Origin: Vicinamibacteria bacterium
Lineage (GTDB): Bacteria; Acidobacteriota; Vicinamibacteria; Vicinamibacterales; 2-12-FULL-66-21
NCBI GenBank assembly: GCA_025937075.1
Contig: JAICSD010000007.1
Span: forward strand, 1 to 23,433
Direction of reading: 5' to 3'
Length of the DNA: 23,433 nt
Shown here: positions 14,510 to 23,433 of the stretch, one piece after another
Layout of the letters: the number at the start of each line of letters is the position of its first letter
How positions within the stretch are numbered: the stretch's first letter is position 1
Position numbers and translations under genes: made by a program
The notes under the pieces: generated by a model
Databases searched by the model: none
The model's input: only the letters and a program-made list of their open reading frames with translations
Told to the model about the DNA's origin: nothing

Positions 14510-14515
14510 ATCATA
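14510..14515 (-). promoter_or_regulatory. -10-like hexamer of the cysteine-cluster gene
   Basis: TATGAT on the minus strand ends 8 nt before ATG 14501, so the transcript would be nearly leaderless. A short heptamer repeat occupies the spacer region upstream, and no -35 is evident. Confidence 0.4.
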
Positions 14516-14517
14516 GA

Positions 14518-14540
14518 GGAGGTTGGAGGTTGGGAGTTGG
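14518..14540. repeat. Short heptamer repeat in the divergent intergenic region
   Basis: Three 7-bp units in register, GGAGGTT (14518-14524), GGAGGTT (14525-14531) and GGGAGTT (14532-14538), then GG. The unit resembles the AGGGATT-type heptamer of the array at 13375-13457. The rest of the spacer to 14664 shows no gene; a promoter for the HTH gene should lie there but I cannot place it. Confidence 0.6.
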
Positions 14541-14664
14541 CACCTTCCGGATTTGTTACCGCGATTACAACTCTGCAAAGCCGATCGGCCCTCTCCTCTT
14601 TGATCTCCGCCCGAAAGGTTTCGCGCGGTGCGGGCGCAGGAATTGCTCCGCCCGAAGCGCCGCC

Positions 14665-15300
14665 ATGTCGGACAGGGATACCTTCGGCCCCCGCCTGCGG
14701 AGCGAGCGCGAGCGGCGCGGCATCTCACTCGATACCATCGGAGTCGTTACGAACGTGAGCGTGGAGCTCTGGCAGGGGCTCGAGCGCAACGACTTCTCGC
14801 GCTGGCCGACGGGGATCTTCGCGCGGGCCTTCGTGCGCGATTATGCGAAAGCCGTGGGCCTGGATGCCGACGAGGTGGTCGACGAATTCTGCCGCCTCTT
14901 CCCGATCGGCGACCGCCGTGCCGCGCGCGTGATCCGCGCGCAGGCGGAGCTGATAGGCCACACGCCGGGCTACCGCGACGAATCGAAGATGATCCCTGGC
15001 GGCGTGGATCGACGCGCAGCGGCGCGTGAGGCGAGCATGGAGGCGCAGGCCCGGCGGATGCGGCTGGCGCCCCGCAGCGTCGCCGCCGCCATCGACACGG
15101 TCGCAATTCTCAGCACGGGCGCGGTCGCCGCGCACCTGACCGCTCTGCCGCTCTGGCCGGTCGTCGGCGTGACCGCACTCATCTACTACGCGGTTTCGAC
15201 GGTCGTTGCGGGTACTTCTCCAGGTAGCCGCCTCACCGATCTGCTGCGGCAGCGTGTCCCCGCGCTGTTCGCGGTGCAGGATCGCCGCGCCCACGCATAG
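14665..15300 (+). CDS. RodZ-type HTH protein with C-terminal RDD-like membrane segment
   Basis: A 211-residue protein from ATG 14665. The frame is open far upstream, but that part is antisense to the cysteine-cluster gene and non-coding in character. Residues 5-80 form an HTH_25 (RodZ N-terminal) domain: FGPRLRSERERRGISLDTIG, then SVELWQGLERNDF and FARAFVRDYAKAVGLD. After a charged linker come two hydrophobic segments (about 139-160 and 162-183). They contain RSVAAAID with R137 and D144, then YYAVSTVVAGTSPGSRL, which resembles a short RDD domain. There is no RodZ-type periplasmic domain. It precedes the alpha-2-macroglobulin gene by 73 bp on the same strand, so an envelope role and co-transcription are likely. 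The HTH call is firm; the RDD assignment is tentative. Confidence 0.75.
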   Translation: MSDRDTFGPRLRSERERRGISLDTIGVVTNVSVELWQGLERNDFSRWPTGIFARAFVRDYAKAVGLDADEVVDEFCRLFPIGDRRAARVIRAQAELIGHTPGYRDESKMIPGGVDRRAAAREASMEAQARRMRLAPRSVAAAIDTVAILSTGAVAAHLTALPLWPVVGVTALIYYAVSTVVAGTSPGSRLTDLLRQRVPALFAVQDRRAHA

Positions 15301-15373
15301 CCTCGCCCATCGCCGTCGCGCCTTCCACTGCGCTGCGGTGTCCAATCGGGTGTGGCTCTCCTCGAGGCCTCCT

Positions 15374-18300
15374 ATGCTTCGCGCGTTCCGCCTGTTCTCC
15401 GTCTTCTTGCTGTTCGCCGCTTCAGCCGCGGCCCAAACCGTTCCGCTCCGCATCGTCAGCGCCGGGCCCACCGGCGAAGTGGCGTCCATCGAAGAAGCTA
15501 ACGAGATCCGCGTCGTCTTTTCGGATTCGATGGTCGCTTTGGGACGCGTGCCGGCGACGCTGCGGGCGCCGTTCTTTCACATCACGCCCGCGGTTGCCGG
15601 CACGTTCCGCTGGTCCGGTGCCTCCGTGCTCGTCTTCACGCCGGCGCGGCGCCTGCCCCTGGCCACGCGATACGAAGTCGCCATCGACGCATCCGCCAGA
15701 TCACTCGGCGGCCGCCAGCTTTCGCAGCCGTACGAATTCACGTTTACGACGCCAACCGTCCGCTTGCTGGAGACGCGGTGGTATCGGCCGGGCGATCGCT
15801 ACGATGCCGCGCCCATCGTGCTCCTCCGCTTCAATCAGCCCGTGCGGCCGCAGGACGTTGCGCCGCACGTCGTGCCTCGGTTCCAGAGCCACTCGTTCAC
15901 GGCGCCTTCCTACGACGATCGGGCGCAGGCGCGGCTGCGCGCGATCGATCCCGGCGCATTGACGGCCTTCGAGCGGAAGACGGCGGCGGCGCGGGAGGCA
16001 TCGACCGCGTCGGGATCGGTTGCGTTCCGGTTGACCGAGAACTGGGACAAGAAGAGGTTTCCGCCCGCGCGCGACCTCGTTGCGCTCGAGATCACGACGC
16101 CGGTTCCTCCAGAGAGCTGGGTACAACTCGAACTGGACGGACAGACGCCCTCGCCCGCGGGTCCCGCCCTGTCGGGAAACCGCCAGGACTACACAATCCA
16201 GTTCGAAAGGGCGTTCTTCATCGACGGCTTCTACTGCAGACGTCAGTGCGACCCCGAGGGGTCGAATCCCATTCAGTTCCGGATCCCGGTGAAGACCGAG
16301 GCGTTTGCCGCAGCCGTATCCGCGGTGGATGTCACGGATCCGCATCAGGAGCGGACGACGCCAAAGGCCGCGCCGAAGAAGCGCACCTGGCAGAGTGACG
16401 AATCGATGGCGCTCACGCTCGAGGACGCTGGCCTCGGTCCACAACCCCCGGCGACGATGTGGACGGCGAGCGTTTCAGCAGACCTGCGCGCAGCCGATGG
16501 GCAGACGCTCGGGTATACGTGGGCGGGCTTCGTCGAGAACTGGCATCAGCGCGCGTTCACGAGCTTCGGCGACGGTCACGGGGTATGGGAGACGGGCGGC
16601 GGATCGCTGCTGCCCTTCTATGCGCGCAACTTCGTGGGCGTCCGTCAATGGGCCGCTCCAGTCGATCCCTCGCAGCTGATGGCAACCGTCGTGAAGCTCC
16701 GCGGCGAAGAGTTTCACCTCGCGCCATCCACCCCCGCCGTCGATCGCAAGCTGACCGTCGTGCCCGATTCGATCCAGTCGCACGGTCTCGATCTATTCAA
16801 AGCGCTGAAACCGACCGGCAACGGGCTCGTATGGGCGGCTGTCGAGGAAGGCACGCCCATCGAGCGCGCGCACGTCTGGCGCGACAAGCGCGAACCGCTC
16901 GTCCGGGCGAGCCTGGTGCAGGTGACGAACCTCGGGATCAGCGTCAAGGACAGCCCGCTCAACACGTTGATCTTCGTGACGCGGCTCGATGACGCCGCGC
17001 CTGTCGCCGGAGCGCCTGTCGCCATCCTGAAAACGGACGGCAGCACGCTCTGGCGCGGCACGACCGGGAACGACGGCGTGGCGATGGCACCGGAGACGCG
17101 GCTGCGCGATCCACGCCGCTGGGGCGAGTTCGCATTTCTCATCACCGCCGAAAAGGACGGCGACGTCGCATACGCCGCGAGCGACTGGAACGAAGGGCTG
17201 CAGCCGTGGGAATTCGGCATGCCGTTCAGCCTCGACGAATCGGTGCCGCTGCTGCGCGGGACGGTGTTCAGCGATCGCGGCGTCTACCGCCTCGGCGAGG
17301 ACGTGCAGTTCAAGGCGATGCTCAGATCGAACACACCGACAGGTGTGAAGCTGCTGCCGCAGGGCACGGAGGTGTTCGTGACGACCCGCGACAGCAGAAA
17401 TCGCGTCGTCGACGAGCGCGTCATCAAGCTGAATTCCTGGAGCACCGCCGAGTGGAAGCTGACGTTGCCGGCGGAAGGATCGCTTGGCAACTACATGGTT
17501 CGCGCCGTGCTGCAGAGCGACCGCCCGGCGCCGGGAGCGCAGCCGGGGGCCAGGCCGCAGCCGGTGGAAGAGGAAGGCGCGGAAGAACCGGAAGATGGTG
17601 TCCCGTGGTACAGAGCGGTCCGGGGCGCCTTTCTGGTCGCGGCGTATCGCCGGCCGGACTTCCGCGTCGATGTCTCACTGACAGCCGGGAACGCGATTGC
17701 TGGCGAATCGTTGAATGGCGTCGTCCGCGCGCGATACCTGTTCGGCGCGGCCATGCAAAAGCGGCCGGTCCAATGGACGTTCACGCGCACGCCACGCTTC
17801 GTCATTCCGGCGAGCATTTCCGCCAAGTTCCCGCAGGACCGCTGGTCGTTCGCCGGCTGGTCGGCGGATGAGAATCGCGCGAAGCCCGATGTCGCGGCGG
17901 ATGCCGCGCAACTGAGCGTGAAGGGCGAGCTGCCGCTGAATCTTGCGACGGACGCGAAAGCGGGCACGCCGTACGCGTACACGCTCGAGGCAGACGTCGA
18001 GGACGTCTCGCGCCAGCACATTGCGAACCGCGCGACGCTGGTCGTGCAGCCCGCGCCGTGGTACATCGGCATCAAGCGGCTCCCGTACTTCATCGAGCAG
18101 AAAACGGGTCTCTCGACGGCGATCGTCGCCGTGGGTCTGGATGGGGCGGTTGTCCCTGGCGTGACAATCGACGTGACGCTGAAGCAGGTCCAGTGGATTG
18201 GCGTGCGACGCGCTGAAGGCAATGGCTTCTACACCTGGGAAACCGAGCGCAAGGAAGTTCCGTCGGGCGAGTGGCACCTGACGAGCGCTGCCGACCCGGT

Positions 18301-21241
18301 GCCGTTCAACGTGCCGCTCTCCTCGGGCGGGTACTTCGTGCTGACGGCGCGCGCAAACGCGGATGCCGGCCGGTTCACGACCACCACGACGTCGTTCTTC
18401 GTGCTCGGCGATGGCTACACCGCGTGGGAGCGGTACGACCACAACCGAATCGATCTCGTTGCCGAGCACAGCACGTACAAGCCGGGTGAAAACGCGCGGA
18501 TCATGATCCAGTCGCCGTGGGAGACCGCGACGGCGCTGTTGACGACGGAGCGCGAAGGGATCCGGTCGTACCGGCAGTTCGCGCTCACATCCACGCAGCA
18601 ATCGATCGAGATTCCGCTCACGGAGGCGGACATTCCGAACCTGTTCGTGTCCGTGCTCCTCGTCAAGGGGCGATCGATCGCCGACGCGTCGCGTCAGGCT
18701 GACGATCCGGCTGATTCGGGCAGGCCGTCGTTTCGGCTCGGATACGTGCAGCTGCACGTCGAGGATGCGTCGAAGCGGCTGACGGTGTCCGTGGCAGCCA
18801 ACCGGCAGGAATATCGTCCCGCCAACACCGCGGCGGTCGACATCGACGTAAAGGATGCGAACGGACGCCCGTCCGTGAGCGAGGTGACGCTCTGGGCGGT
18901 CGACTACGGCGTCCTCTCCCTCACGTCGTATCGCACGCCCGACGTGCTCGAGTCCGTATACGTATCGAAGGCGCTCGCCATCATGAACGAGGACAGCCGG
19001 CAGCGCATCGTGTCTCGCCGGGTGCTCTCGCCCAAGGGCGCGAGCGATGGCGGAGGCGGAGGCGACGCCGGAGGCCCGGGATCCGTGAGGCGCGACTTCC
19101 GTACGCTGGCGTTCTGGCTCGGATCCGTCGCCACGGATGGCAGCGGCCACGCGCGCGTGGACGTGAAGCTTCCCGAATCGCTCACGACGTACCGGATCAT
19201 GGCGGTCGCCGGAGACCGCGCCTCGCGCTTCGGATCGGCGGACAGCGAGATCAGGATCAACAAGCCTGTCACGATGAAGGCGGCGTTCCCGCGCTTCCTG
19301 GCGGTTGGCGACAAGGCCACGTTCGGTGCCGTCGTCACGAGCCAGTTGAAGGCGGGCGGAACCGCTACGGTGACCATCGAGAGCCTCGATCCGGATGTTG
19401 TGTCGTTCGCGGAGGAATCCTCGAAGCAAGTGGAGGTGGCTTCCGGCGGATCCACAGAGGTGCGATTCGATGCGATGGGCCGCAGGATCGGCCGCGCCCG
19501 CGTCCGCATGACGGTGACGATCGGCAGCGAGACGGACGCCTTCGAAGACGCCGTTCCCGTCGAGGTACTCGTCTCGCCCGAGACCGTTTCGGCCATCGGC
19601 GAAACGGACGCAGAGAAGATCGAGCGAGTCAGTGTTCCCGACGGTGTCGTCCCGGGATTCGGCGGGTTGCGCGTCGATCTGTCGTCGACCGCGCTCGTCG
19701 GTCTGGGCGACGGGGCGCGCTACCTCGTGGAGTATCCGTACGGCTGCGCAGAGCAGCGCGGGTCCCGTGCGCTGGCGCTGCTGCTCGCCGCGGACCTGGG
19801 CGCCGCCTTTTCGCTGCCCGGCATCGAGCCCTCGAAGCTACGGCCGACCGTCCAGTCCACGCTGAAGGAACTGGAGCGTTATCAGTGTGAGAACGGAGGG
19901 TTCGCGTACTGGCCGGGCGAGTGCTGGAGCACCTCGCCCTATCTCACGGCGTACCTGCTGCACGTCTTTCAGGTGGCCGCCGACCTGCAATACGACGTCA
20001 ATCGATCGATGCGCGAACGGGCGTACACCTACCTGCAGCAGAAGCTCGCGGAGCCTCCGCCGACGAACGAGAGCTGGTGGCCGTCGTACACCGCCTGGCA
20101 GGCGTTCGCAGTGAAGGTCCTCGCGGAGGGCGGCCGGAGTCAGGATTCGAACGTCACGCGGCTCTATGGCTACCGCGAGCGAATGCCGGTGTTCGCGCTG
20201 GCGTATCTCAGCGACGCGATGATCGCGAGAGGTGAGCGTTCGGGCCCGCGGTTCGAAGACATTCAACGTCGAATCGGGAACTCGATCCTGCCGGAAGGAG
20301 CGTCCGCGCACGTCGAAGAGCTGAGCGATCCCTACCTGCTCTGGTTCTGGAACTCGAACGTCCGGTCGACCGCGATCGTCTTGAACTCGATGCTGCGGGC
20401 GACGGCCCAGGACGCGCCGTATCGCCAGCTGGTCGCGTGGATGATGCGCTCGCGGAAGGACGGCCGCTGGGGCAACACGCAAGAGAACGCGCTGGCGCTC
20501 GAAGCTCTCGTCGCGTACTACCGCCGGTTCGAGGCCGAGCCGCCGGATTTCGCGGCGTCCGTGTCGCTTCAGCAGCAGCGCATCGCAGGCTCGGAGTTCC
20601 GCGGACGCACTACGGACGCCCGCACCACCGAGCTGCCGATGTCCGCGCTGCTGGCCTCCGGGCAGGCCGGTGCCGAGCAGCCGTTCACGTTCTCGAAGAC
20701 CGGCCGAGGGACGCTCTTCTATGCTGCGCGCCTCCGCTACGCGGAAGACCGGGTGTTCCAGGAGGGACTGGACCGCGGCATTCGCGTGCAGCGCACCTAC
20801 GCGCCCTACGTTGAAACGGGGTCGAAGCCTGCGTCCACGGCCTTCAAGGCGGGCGACCTCGTGCGAGTGACGCTGACGCTGGAACTCACGAAAGAGCGCC
20901 GGTGGGTGGCGCTCACGGATCCGCTGCCGGCCGGCTTCGAACCGGTCGAGTCATGGTTTGCGACGTCGGCGGCGGCGCTGGCGAAGCATCAGGACAACCA
21001 GGGAGACGTGTCGGACGACTGGTTCGCGTGGTGGCGGCGCGGCGGCTTCGACCACGTCGAGCGCTACGATGATCGCGTTCAGCTCTTCGCCACACGCTTG
21101 AGCGAAGGGCGCCACCAGTTCACCTACATCGTGCGCGCGACGACCGGCGGCGTGTTCCGGACCGCGCCCGCGCACGCCGAGGAGATGTACGAGCCCGAAG
21201 TCTTCGGGCGGACGGCGACGACGATCGTGAAGGTGAAGTAG
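15374..21241 (+). CDS. Bacterial alpha-2-macroglobulin (YfhM-like protease trap)
   Basis: A 1955-residue exported protein from ATG 15374, where GAGG lies 6 nt ahead. The signal peptide is MLRAFRLFSVFLLFAASAAA, with probable cleavage after A20. The next residue is Q, so there is no lipobox, unlike E. coli YfhM. An Ig-like domain (about 25-120) comes first. Macroglobulin domains include the MG2-like RGTVFSDRGVYRLGEDVQFKAM start near residue 630. A bait-region-type domain spans about 1010-1180. The A2M core runs from RRDFRTLAFW (1239) through ESLTTYRIMAVAG. The thioester is C1458-A-E-Q1461 inside the helical TED domain, followed by a C-terminal MG10-like part. A Pro/Glu-rich insert lies at about 717-742. 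The family traps proteases in the periplasm through bait cleavage and thioester coupling. pbpC starts 2 bp after its stop, the conserved partnership. It is longer than YfhM (about 1650). Confidence 0.95.
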   Translation: MLRAFRLFSVFLLFAASAAAQTVPLRIVSAGPTGEVASIEEANEIRVVFSDSMVALGRVPATLRAPFFHITPAVAGTFRWSGASVLVFTPARRLPLATRYEVAIDASARSLGGRQLSQPYEFTFTTPTVRLLETRWYRPGDRYDAAPIVLLRFNQPVRPQDVAPHVVPRFQSHSFTAPSYDDRAQARLRAIDPGALTAFERKTAAAREASTASGSVAFRLTENWDKKRFPPARDLVALEITTPVPPESWVQLELDGQTPSPAGPALSGNRQDYTIQFERAFFIDGFYCRRQCDPEGSNPIQFRIPVKTEAFAAAVSAVDVTDPHQERTTPKAAPKKRTWQSDESMALTLEDAGLGPQPPATMWTASVSADLRAADGQTLGYTWAGFVENWHQRAFTSFGDGHGVWETGGGSLLPFYARNFVGVRQWAAPVDPSQLMATVVKLRGEEFHLAPSTPAVDRKLTVVPDSIQSHGLDLFKALKPTGNGLVWAAVEEGTPIERAHVWRDKREPLVRASLVQVTNLGISVKDSPLNTLIFVTRLDDAAPVAGAPVAILKTDGSTLWRGTTGNDGVAMAPETRLRDPRRWGEFAFLITAEKDGDVAYAASDWNEGLQPWEFGMPFSLDESVPLLRGTVFSDRGVYRLGEDVQFKAMLRSNTPTGVKLLPQGTEVFVTTRDSRNRVVDERVIKLNSWSTAEWKLTLPAEGSLGNYMVRAVLQSDRPAPGAQPGARPQPVEEEGAEEPEDGVPWYRAVRGAFLVAAYRRPDFRVDVSLTAGNAIAGESLNGVVRARYLFGAAMQKRPVQWTFTRTPRFVIPASISAKFPQDRWSFAGWSADENRAKPDVAADAAQLSVKGELPLNLATDAKAGTPYAYTLEADVEDVSRQHIANRATLVVQPAPWYIGIKRLPYFIEQKTGLSTAIVAVGLDGAVVPGVTIDVTLKQVQWIGVRRAEGNGFYTWETERKEVPSGEWHLTSAADPVPFNVPLSSGGYFVLTARANADAGRFTTTTTSFFVLGDGYTAWERYDHNRIDLVAEHSTYKPGENARIMIQSPWETATALLTTEREGIRSYRQFALTSTQQSIEIPLTEADIPNLFVSVLLVKGRSIADASRQADDPADSGRPSFRLGYVQLHVEDASKRLTVSVAANRQEYRPANTAAVDIDVKDANGRPSVSEVTLWAVDYGVLSLTSYRTPDVLESVYVSKALAIMNEDSRQRIVSRRVLSPKGASDGGGGGDAGGPGSVRRDFRTLAFWLGSVATDGSGHARVDVKLPESLTTYRIMAVAGDRASRFGSADSEIRINKPVTMKAAFPRFLAVGDKATFGAVVTSQLKAGGTATVTIESLDPDVVSFAEESSKQVEVASGGSTEVRFDAMGRRIGRARVRMTVTIGSETDAFEDAVPVEVLVSPETVSAIGETDAEKIERVSVPDGVVPGFGGLRVDLSSTALVGLGDGARYLVEYPYGCAEQRGSRALALLLAADLGAAFSLPGIEPSKLRPTVQSTLKELERYQCENGGFAYWPGECWSTSPYLTAYLLHVFQVAADLQYDVNRSMRERAYTYLQQKLAEPPPTNESWWPSYTAWQAFAVKVLAEGGRSQDSNVTRLYGYRERMPVFALAYLSDAMIARGERSGPRFEDIQRRIGNSILPEGASAHVEELSDPYLLWFWNSNVRSTAIVLNSMLRATAQDAPYRQLVAWMMRSRKDGRWGNTQENALALEALVAYYRRFEAEPPDFAASVSLQQQRIAGSEFRGRTTDARTTELPMSALLASGQAGAEQPFTFSKTGRGTLFYAARLRYAEDRVFQEGLDRGIRVQRTYAPYVETGSKPASTAFKAGDLVRVTLTLELTKERRWVALTDPLPAGFEPVESWFATSAAALAKHQDNQGDVSDDWFAWWRRGGFDHVERYDDRVQLFATRLSEGRHQFTYIVRATTGGVFRTAPAHAEEMYEPEVFGRTATTIVKVK

Positions 21242-21243
21242 AC

Positions 21244-23433
21244 ATGTGGGGCCTCGTAGCGCGCAACTTCAGTTGCGCGATCGGCCCGATCGCGGCGTCG
21301 ATACTGGCCGCAGGCGTCTGGCTTCGCTGCGGACCGATTCCAGCCGATCTGCTTCGCGAACCGGACACGCCGTCGACCGTCGTCGTCGATCGGCAGGGAC
21401 ACGTTCTGTACGAAGCGCTCTCGAGCGAGGGATCGCGATCCGAACGGATCGACCAGGCGTCGCTGCCGCCCGTGCTCGTCGCGGCAACGCTCGCGGCGGA
21501 GGACCGCCGCTTCTTCCTTCATCCGGGCGTGGACCTCATCGCGTTGCTGCGCGCCGCACGCCACGACCTGATGGAGCGTCAAATCGTCGAAGGGGCCTCG
21601 ACGATCACGCAACAGGTCGCGAAGCTGCTGATTCAGCGGCGCGACGGCGTTCGCCGCCGCGGCTTTGGCGCAAAGCTTCGGGAACTCGTCCTGGCCGTCA
21701 GGCTCGAGCATCGGTTCGACAAGCGCGAGTTGCTGGCGATGTACCTGAACCTCGCATCGTACGGCAGCCAGACGACAGGCGCCGCCCGCGCGAGCCGGCT
21801 GTACTTTGGCGTCGCTGCGGCGATGCTCACACCCGCGCAAGCGGCTTTCCTGGCAGGGCTCCCGCAGCGGCCCAGCGCGTTCAATCCGCGGCGAAGCCTC
21901 GAGGCCGCCGTAGCCCGGCAGCAGTACGTCCTTCGCCGGATGCACGCCGCTGGAACGCTCTCGGACGATGCGCTTTCGACCGCGCGTGCGGAGCGCATTT
22001 CACTGCAGCGCGCGGAGGCGCCGTTCCTCGCGCCGCACTTTGTCGAGATGGTGCTCGCGCAGGCGGGGTCGATGCGCCCGGCGCGCATCGAGACGACGAT
22101 CGATCTCGAGCTGCAGCGCGAGATCGACGGTATCATCGAGAGCCAGCGCGGATCGCTCAGGCGCCACGGTGCCGCGAACGTCGCGGTCGTCGTACTGGAC
22201 AATGCCAGCAGCGAATGGGTCGCGTGGGAAGGATCCGGCGACTACTCAGACCCCCTGCACGGGGGCGCGATCAACGGTCCGCTCGTCCCGAGGCAGCCGG
22301 GGTCGGCGCTCAAGCCGTTCACATACGCGCTTGCATTCGAGGAAGGACGATCGCCGGCAACGGTGCTGCCGGACATTCCCTCCACGTTTCCCACGGCGCA
22401 GCCCGGCATTCTGTATCGTCCCCGCAACTACGACGGCCGCTACCGTGGCCCGCTGCTCGCCAGGCGCGCCCTCGCGGGATCCGAGAACGTGCCCGCGGTG
22501 GCGCTCGCCTCGCAGGTTGGTGTTCCGTCGCTCGTGTGCTTCCTCACGCGCGCGGGTTTGACGACCTTCCAGAAGAACGCGGCGTATTACGGCCTTGGCG
22601 TGACGCTTGGAAACGCGGAGGTGCGGCTCGACGAGCTGGTCGCTGCGTACGCCGCGTTCGCGCGAGGAGGCATCTGGCGGCAGCCGTCAGCCGTCCGCGC
22701 CGACTCGAATCGCTCGCAGGAGCGCCGGCTGGTCAGCCCGCGGACGGCGTTCTGGATCACGGACATCCTCAGCGACGCCGATGCGCGCGCCTTCATCTTC
22801 GGGCGCGGCGGCGATCTCGAGTTTCCATTCCCCGTTGCCGTGAAGACGGGGACGTCGCAGGCGTATCACGACAACTGGACGATCGGGTACACGCGCGATG
22901 TCACGGTTGGCGTCTGGGTTGGCAACTTCGATCGGGCGCCGCTGCGGGATTCCTCGGGTGTGACTGGAGCCGGACCAATCTTCCACGCGGTGATGCTTGC
23001 CGCTGAGCGCCGGCTCGGCGACCCGAACGCGCGCGACGAGAAGGCCGGCGCTCCGGCCGGTCTGGAGCAGCGCACGATCTGCGCACTCTCGGGGATGATT
23101 GCCACGGCGTCGTGTCCGCTGAAGCTGCGCGAGTGGGTGGACATCGAACACGCCGAGCCGTGTTCCTGGCACCATCGGACCGATGAAGGGCTGTTGACAA
23201 TCTATCCGCCGGAGTACCGCAACTGGGCTGCCGCCGGCACACAGCCCTCCTCCGTCGCTGGGATCCGAGCCTCCGCCGGACATGACGATGGTCCCTCGAG
23301 ACTGTCGGTGTCGATCGTGAATCCAGCCGAAGGCGCGATCTACAGCGTCGATCCCACGCTGCGCGCCGAGTACCAGGCGCTCTCGCTTCGAGCGGTGACG
23401 GCACTGCCGACACCGCTCACCTGGGTCGTCGAC
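21244..23433 (+). CDS. pbpC: Penicillin-binding protein 1C, C-terminus cut off by window edge
   Basis: 730 codons are visible from ATG 21244 and the frame is still open at the edge. A single helix (about 11-28) anchors it in the inner membrane. The glycosyltransferase (GT51) domain has catalytic E86 in AAEDRRFFLHPG, GASTITQQVAK, RELVLAVRLEHRFDKRELL and FLAGLPQRPSAFNP. The transpeptidase domain has S354-A-L-K357 in PGSALKPFTY, a SEN motif (SENVPAVA) and K534-T-G-T-S538. A BiPBP_C-like C-terminal domain begins near residue 690 (LSVSIVNPAEGA) and is incomplete. The enzyme polymerises and could crosslink peptidoglycan in the periplasm, though E. coli PBP1c has little detectable transpeptidase activity. 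It follows the macroglobulin gene by 2 bp, so the two are coupled. Their pairing is thought to join repair of wall breaches to trapping of incoming proteases. Confidence 0.96.
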   Translation, partial: MWGLVARNFSCAIGPIAASILAAGVWLRCGPIPADLLREPDTPSTVVVDRQGHVLYEALSSEGSRSERIDQASLPPVLVAATLAAEDRRFFLHPGVDLIALLRAARHDLMERQIVEGASTITQQVAKLLIQRRDGVRRRGFGAKLRELVLAVRLEHRFDKRELLAMYLNLASYGSQTTGAARASRLYFGVAAAMLTPAQAAFLAGLPQRPSAFNPRRSLEAAVARQQYVLRRMHAAGTLSDDALSTARAERISLQRAEAPFLAPHFVEMVLAQAGSMRPARIETTIDLELQREIDGIIESQRGSLRRHGAANVAVVVLDNASSEWVAWEGSGDYSDPLHGGAINGPLVPRQPGSALKPFTYALAFEEGRSPATVLPDIPSTFPTAQPGILYRPRNYDGRYRGPLLARRALAGSENVPAVALASQVGVPSLVCFLTRAGLTTFQKNAAYYGLGVTLGNAEVRLDELVAAYAAFARGGIWRQPSAVRADSNRSQERRLVSPRTAFWITDILSDADARAFIFGRGGDLEFPFPVAVKTGTSQAYHDNWTIGYTRDVTVGVWVGNFDRAPLRDSSGVTGAGPIFHAVMLAAERRLGDPNARDEKAGAPAGLEQRTICALSGMIATASCPLKLREWVDIEHAEPCSWHHRTDEGLLTIYPPEYRNWAAAGTQPSSVAGIRASAGHDDGPSRLSVSIVNPAEGAIYSVDPTLRAEYQALSLRAVTALPTPLTWVVD

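Noticed and set aside
17675..19429. 584-codon leftward open frame inside the macroglobulin gene
   Set aside because: It is antisense to the strongly conserved macroglobulin domains, Arg-rich and without motifs. Its length is explained by codon bias on the coding strand.

Overview
The window is a chromosomal stretch of a G+C-rich, Gram-negative-type bacterium. The best guess is Acidobacteriota, possibly Vicinamibacteria. The evidence is two very long MacB/FtsX-type permeases of the kind called ADOP (acidobacterial duplicated orphan permease), short heptamer repeat arrays between genes, and a periplasmic alpha-2-macroglobulin paired with PBP1c. Lineage is inferred from gene content only. No CRISPR array, IS element, rRNA or intact tRNA was seen.

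Left region (1-3587). A truncated ADOP permease and a previously untracked 40-residue membrane protein read leftward. A PhoP-like response regulator and a PhoQ-like histidine kinase read rightward, their stop and start codons overlapping by 4 nt. The two units share one intergenic region with a symmetric four-half-site array (CTGAA, CTGAA, TTCAG, TTCAG at 11/12/11-bp steps). Each pair sits 11-12 bp upstream of a -10-like hexamer on its own strand. I read this as one operator through which the two-component system controls itself and the permease unit.

Second region (3508-6167). An HD-GYP phosphodiesterase and a PilZ receptor protein form a leftward c-di-GMP pair. The PilZ gene overlaps the 3' end of the kinase gene by 80 bp. 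A gene-poor stretch of about 350 bp then leads to the glnS promoter.

Middle (6168-13376). glnS (glutaminyl-tRNA synthetase) is followed by an intergenic region of degenerate repeats. Next come a leftward ADOP permease and HAD hydrolase pair, a long imperfect palindrome, xth (exonuclease III family) and pepT (peptidase T).

Right region (13375-23433). A YkgJ-type cysteine-cluster protein lies upstream of pepT, and a heptamer repeat array spans the junction. The array supplies the end of the first gene and reaches the TTG start codon of pepT. Divergently, a RodZ-type HTH/RDD-like membrane protein, a 1955-residue alpha-2-macroglobulin with an intact CAEQ thioester, and PBP1c (cut by the window edge) form a probable envelope-defence and peptidoglycan-repair operon.

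Several genes (response regulator, xth, YkgJ-type gene) have a -10-like hexamer only 6-8 nt before the start codon, suggesting leaderless or near-leaderless mRNAs.
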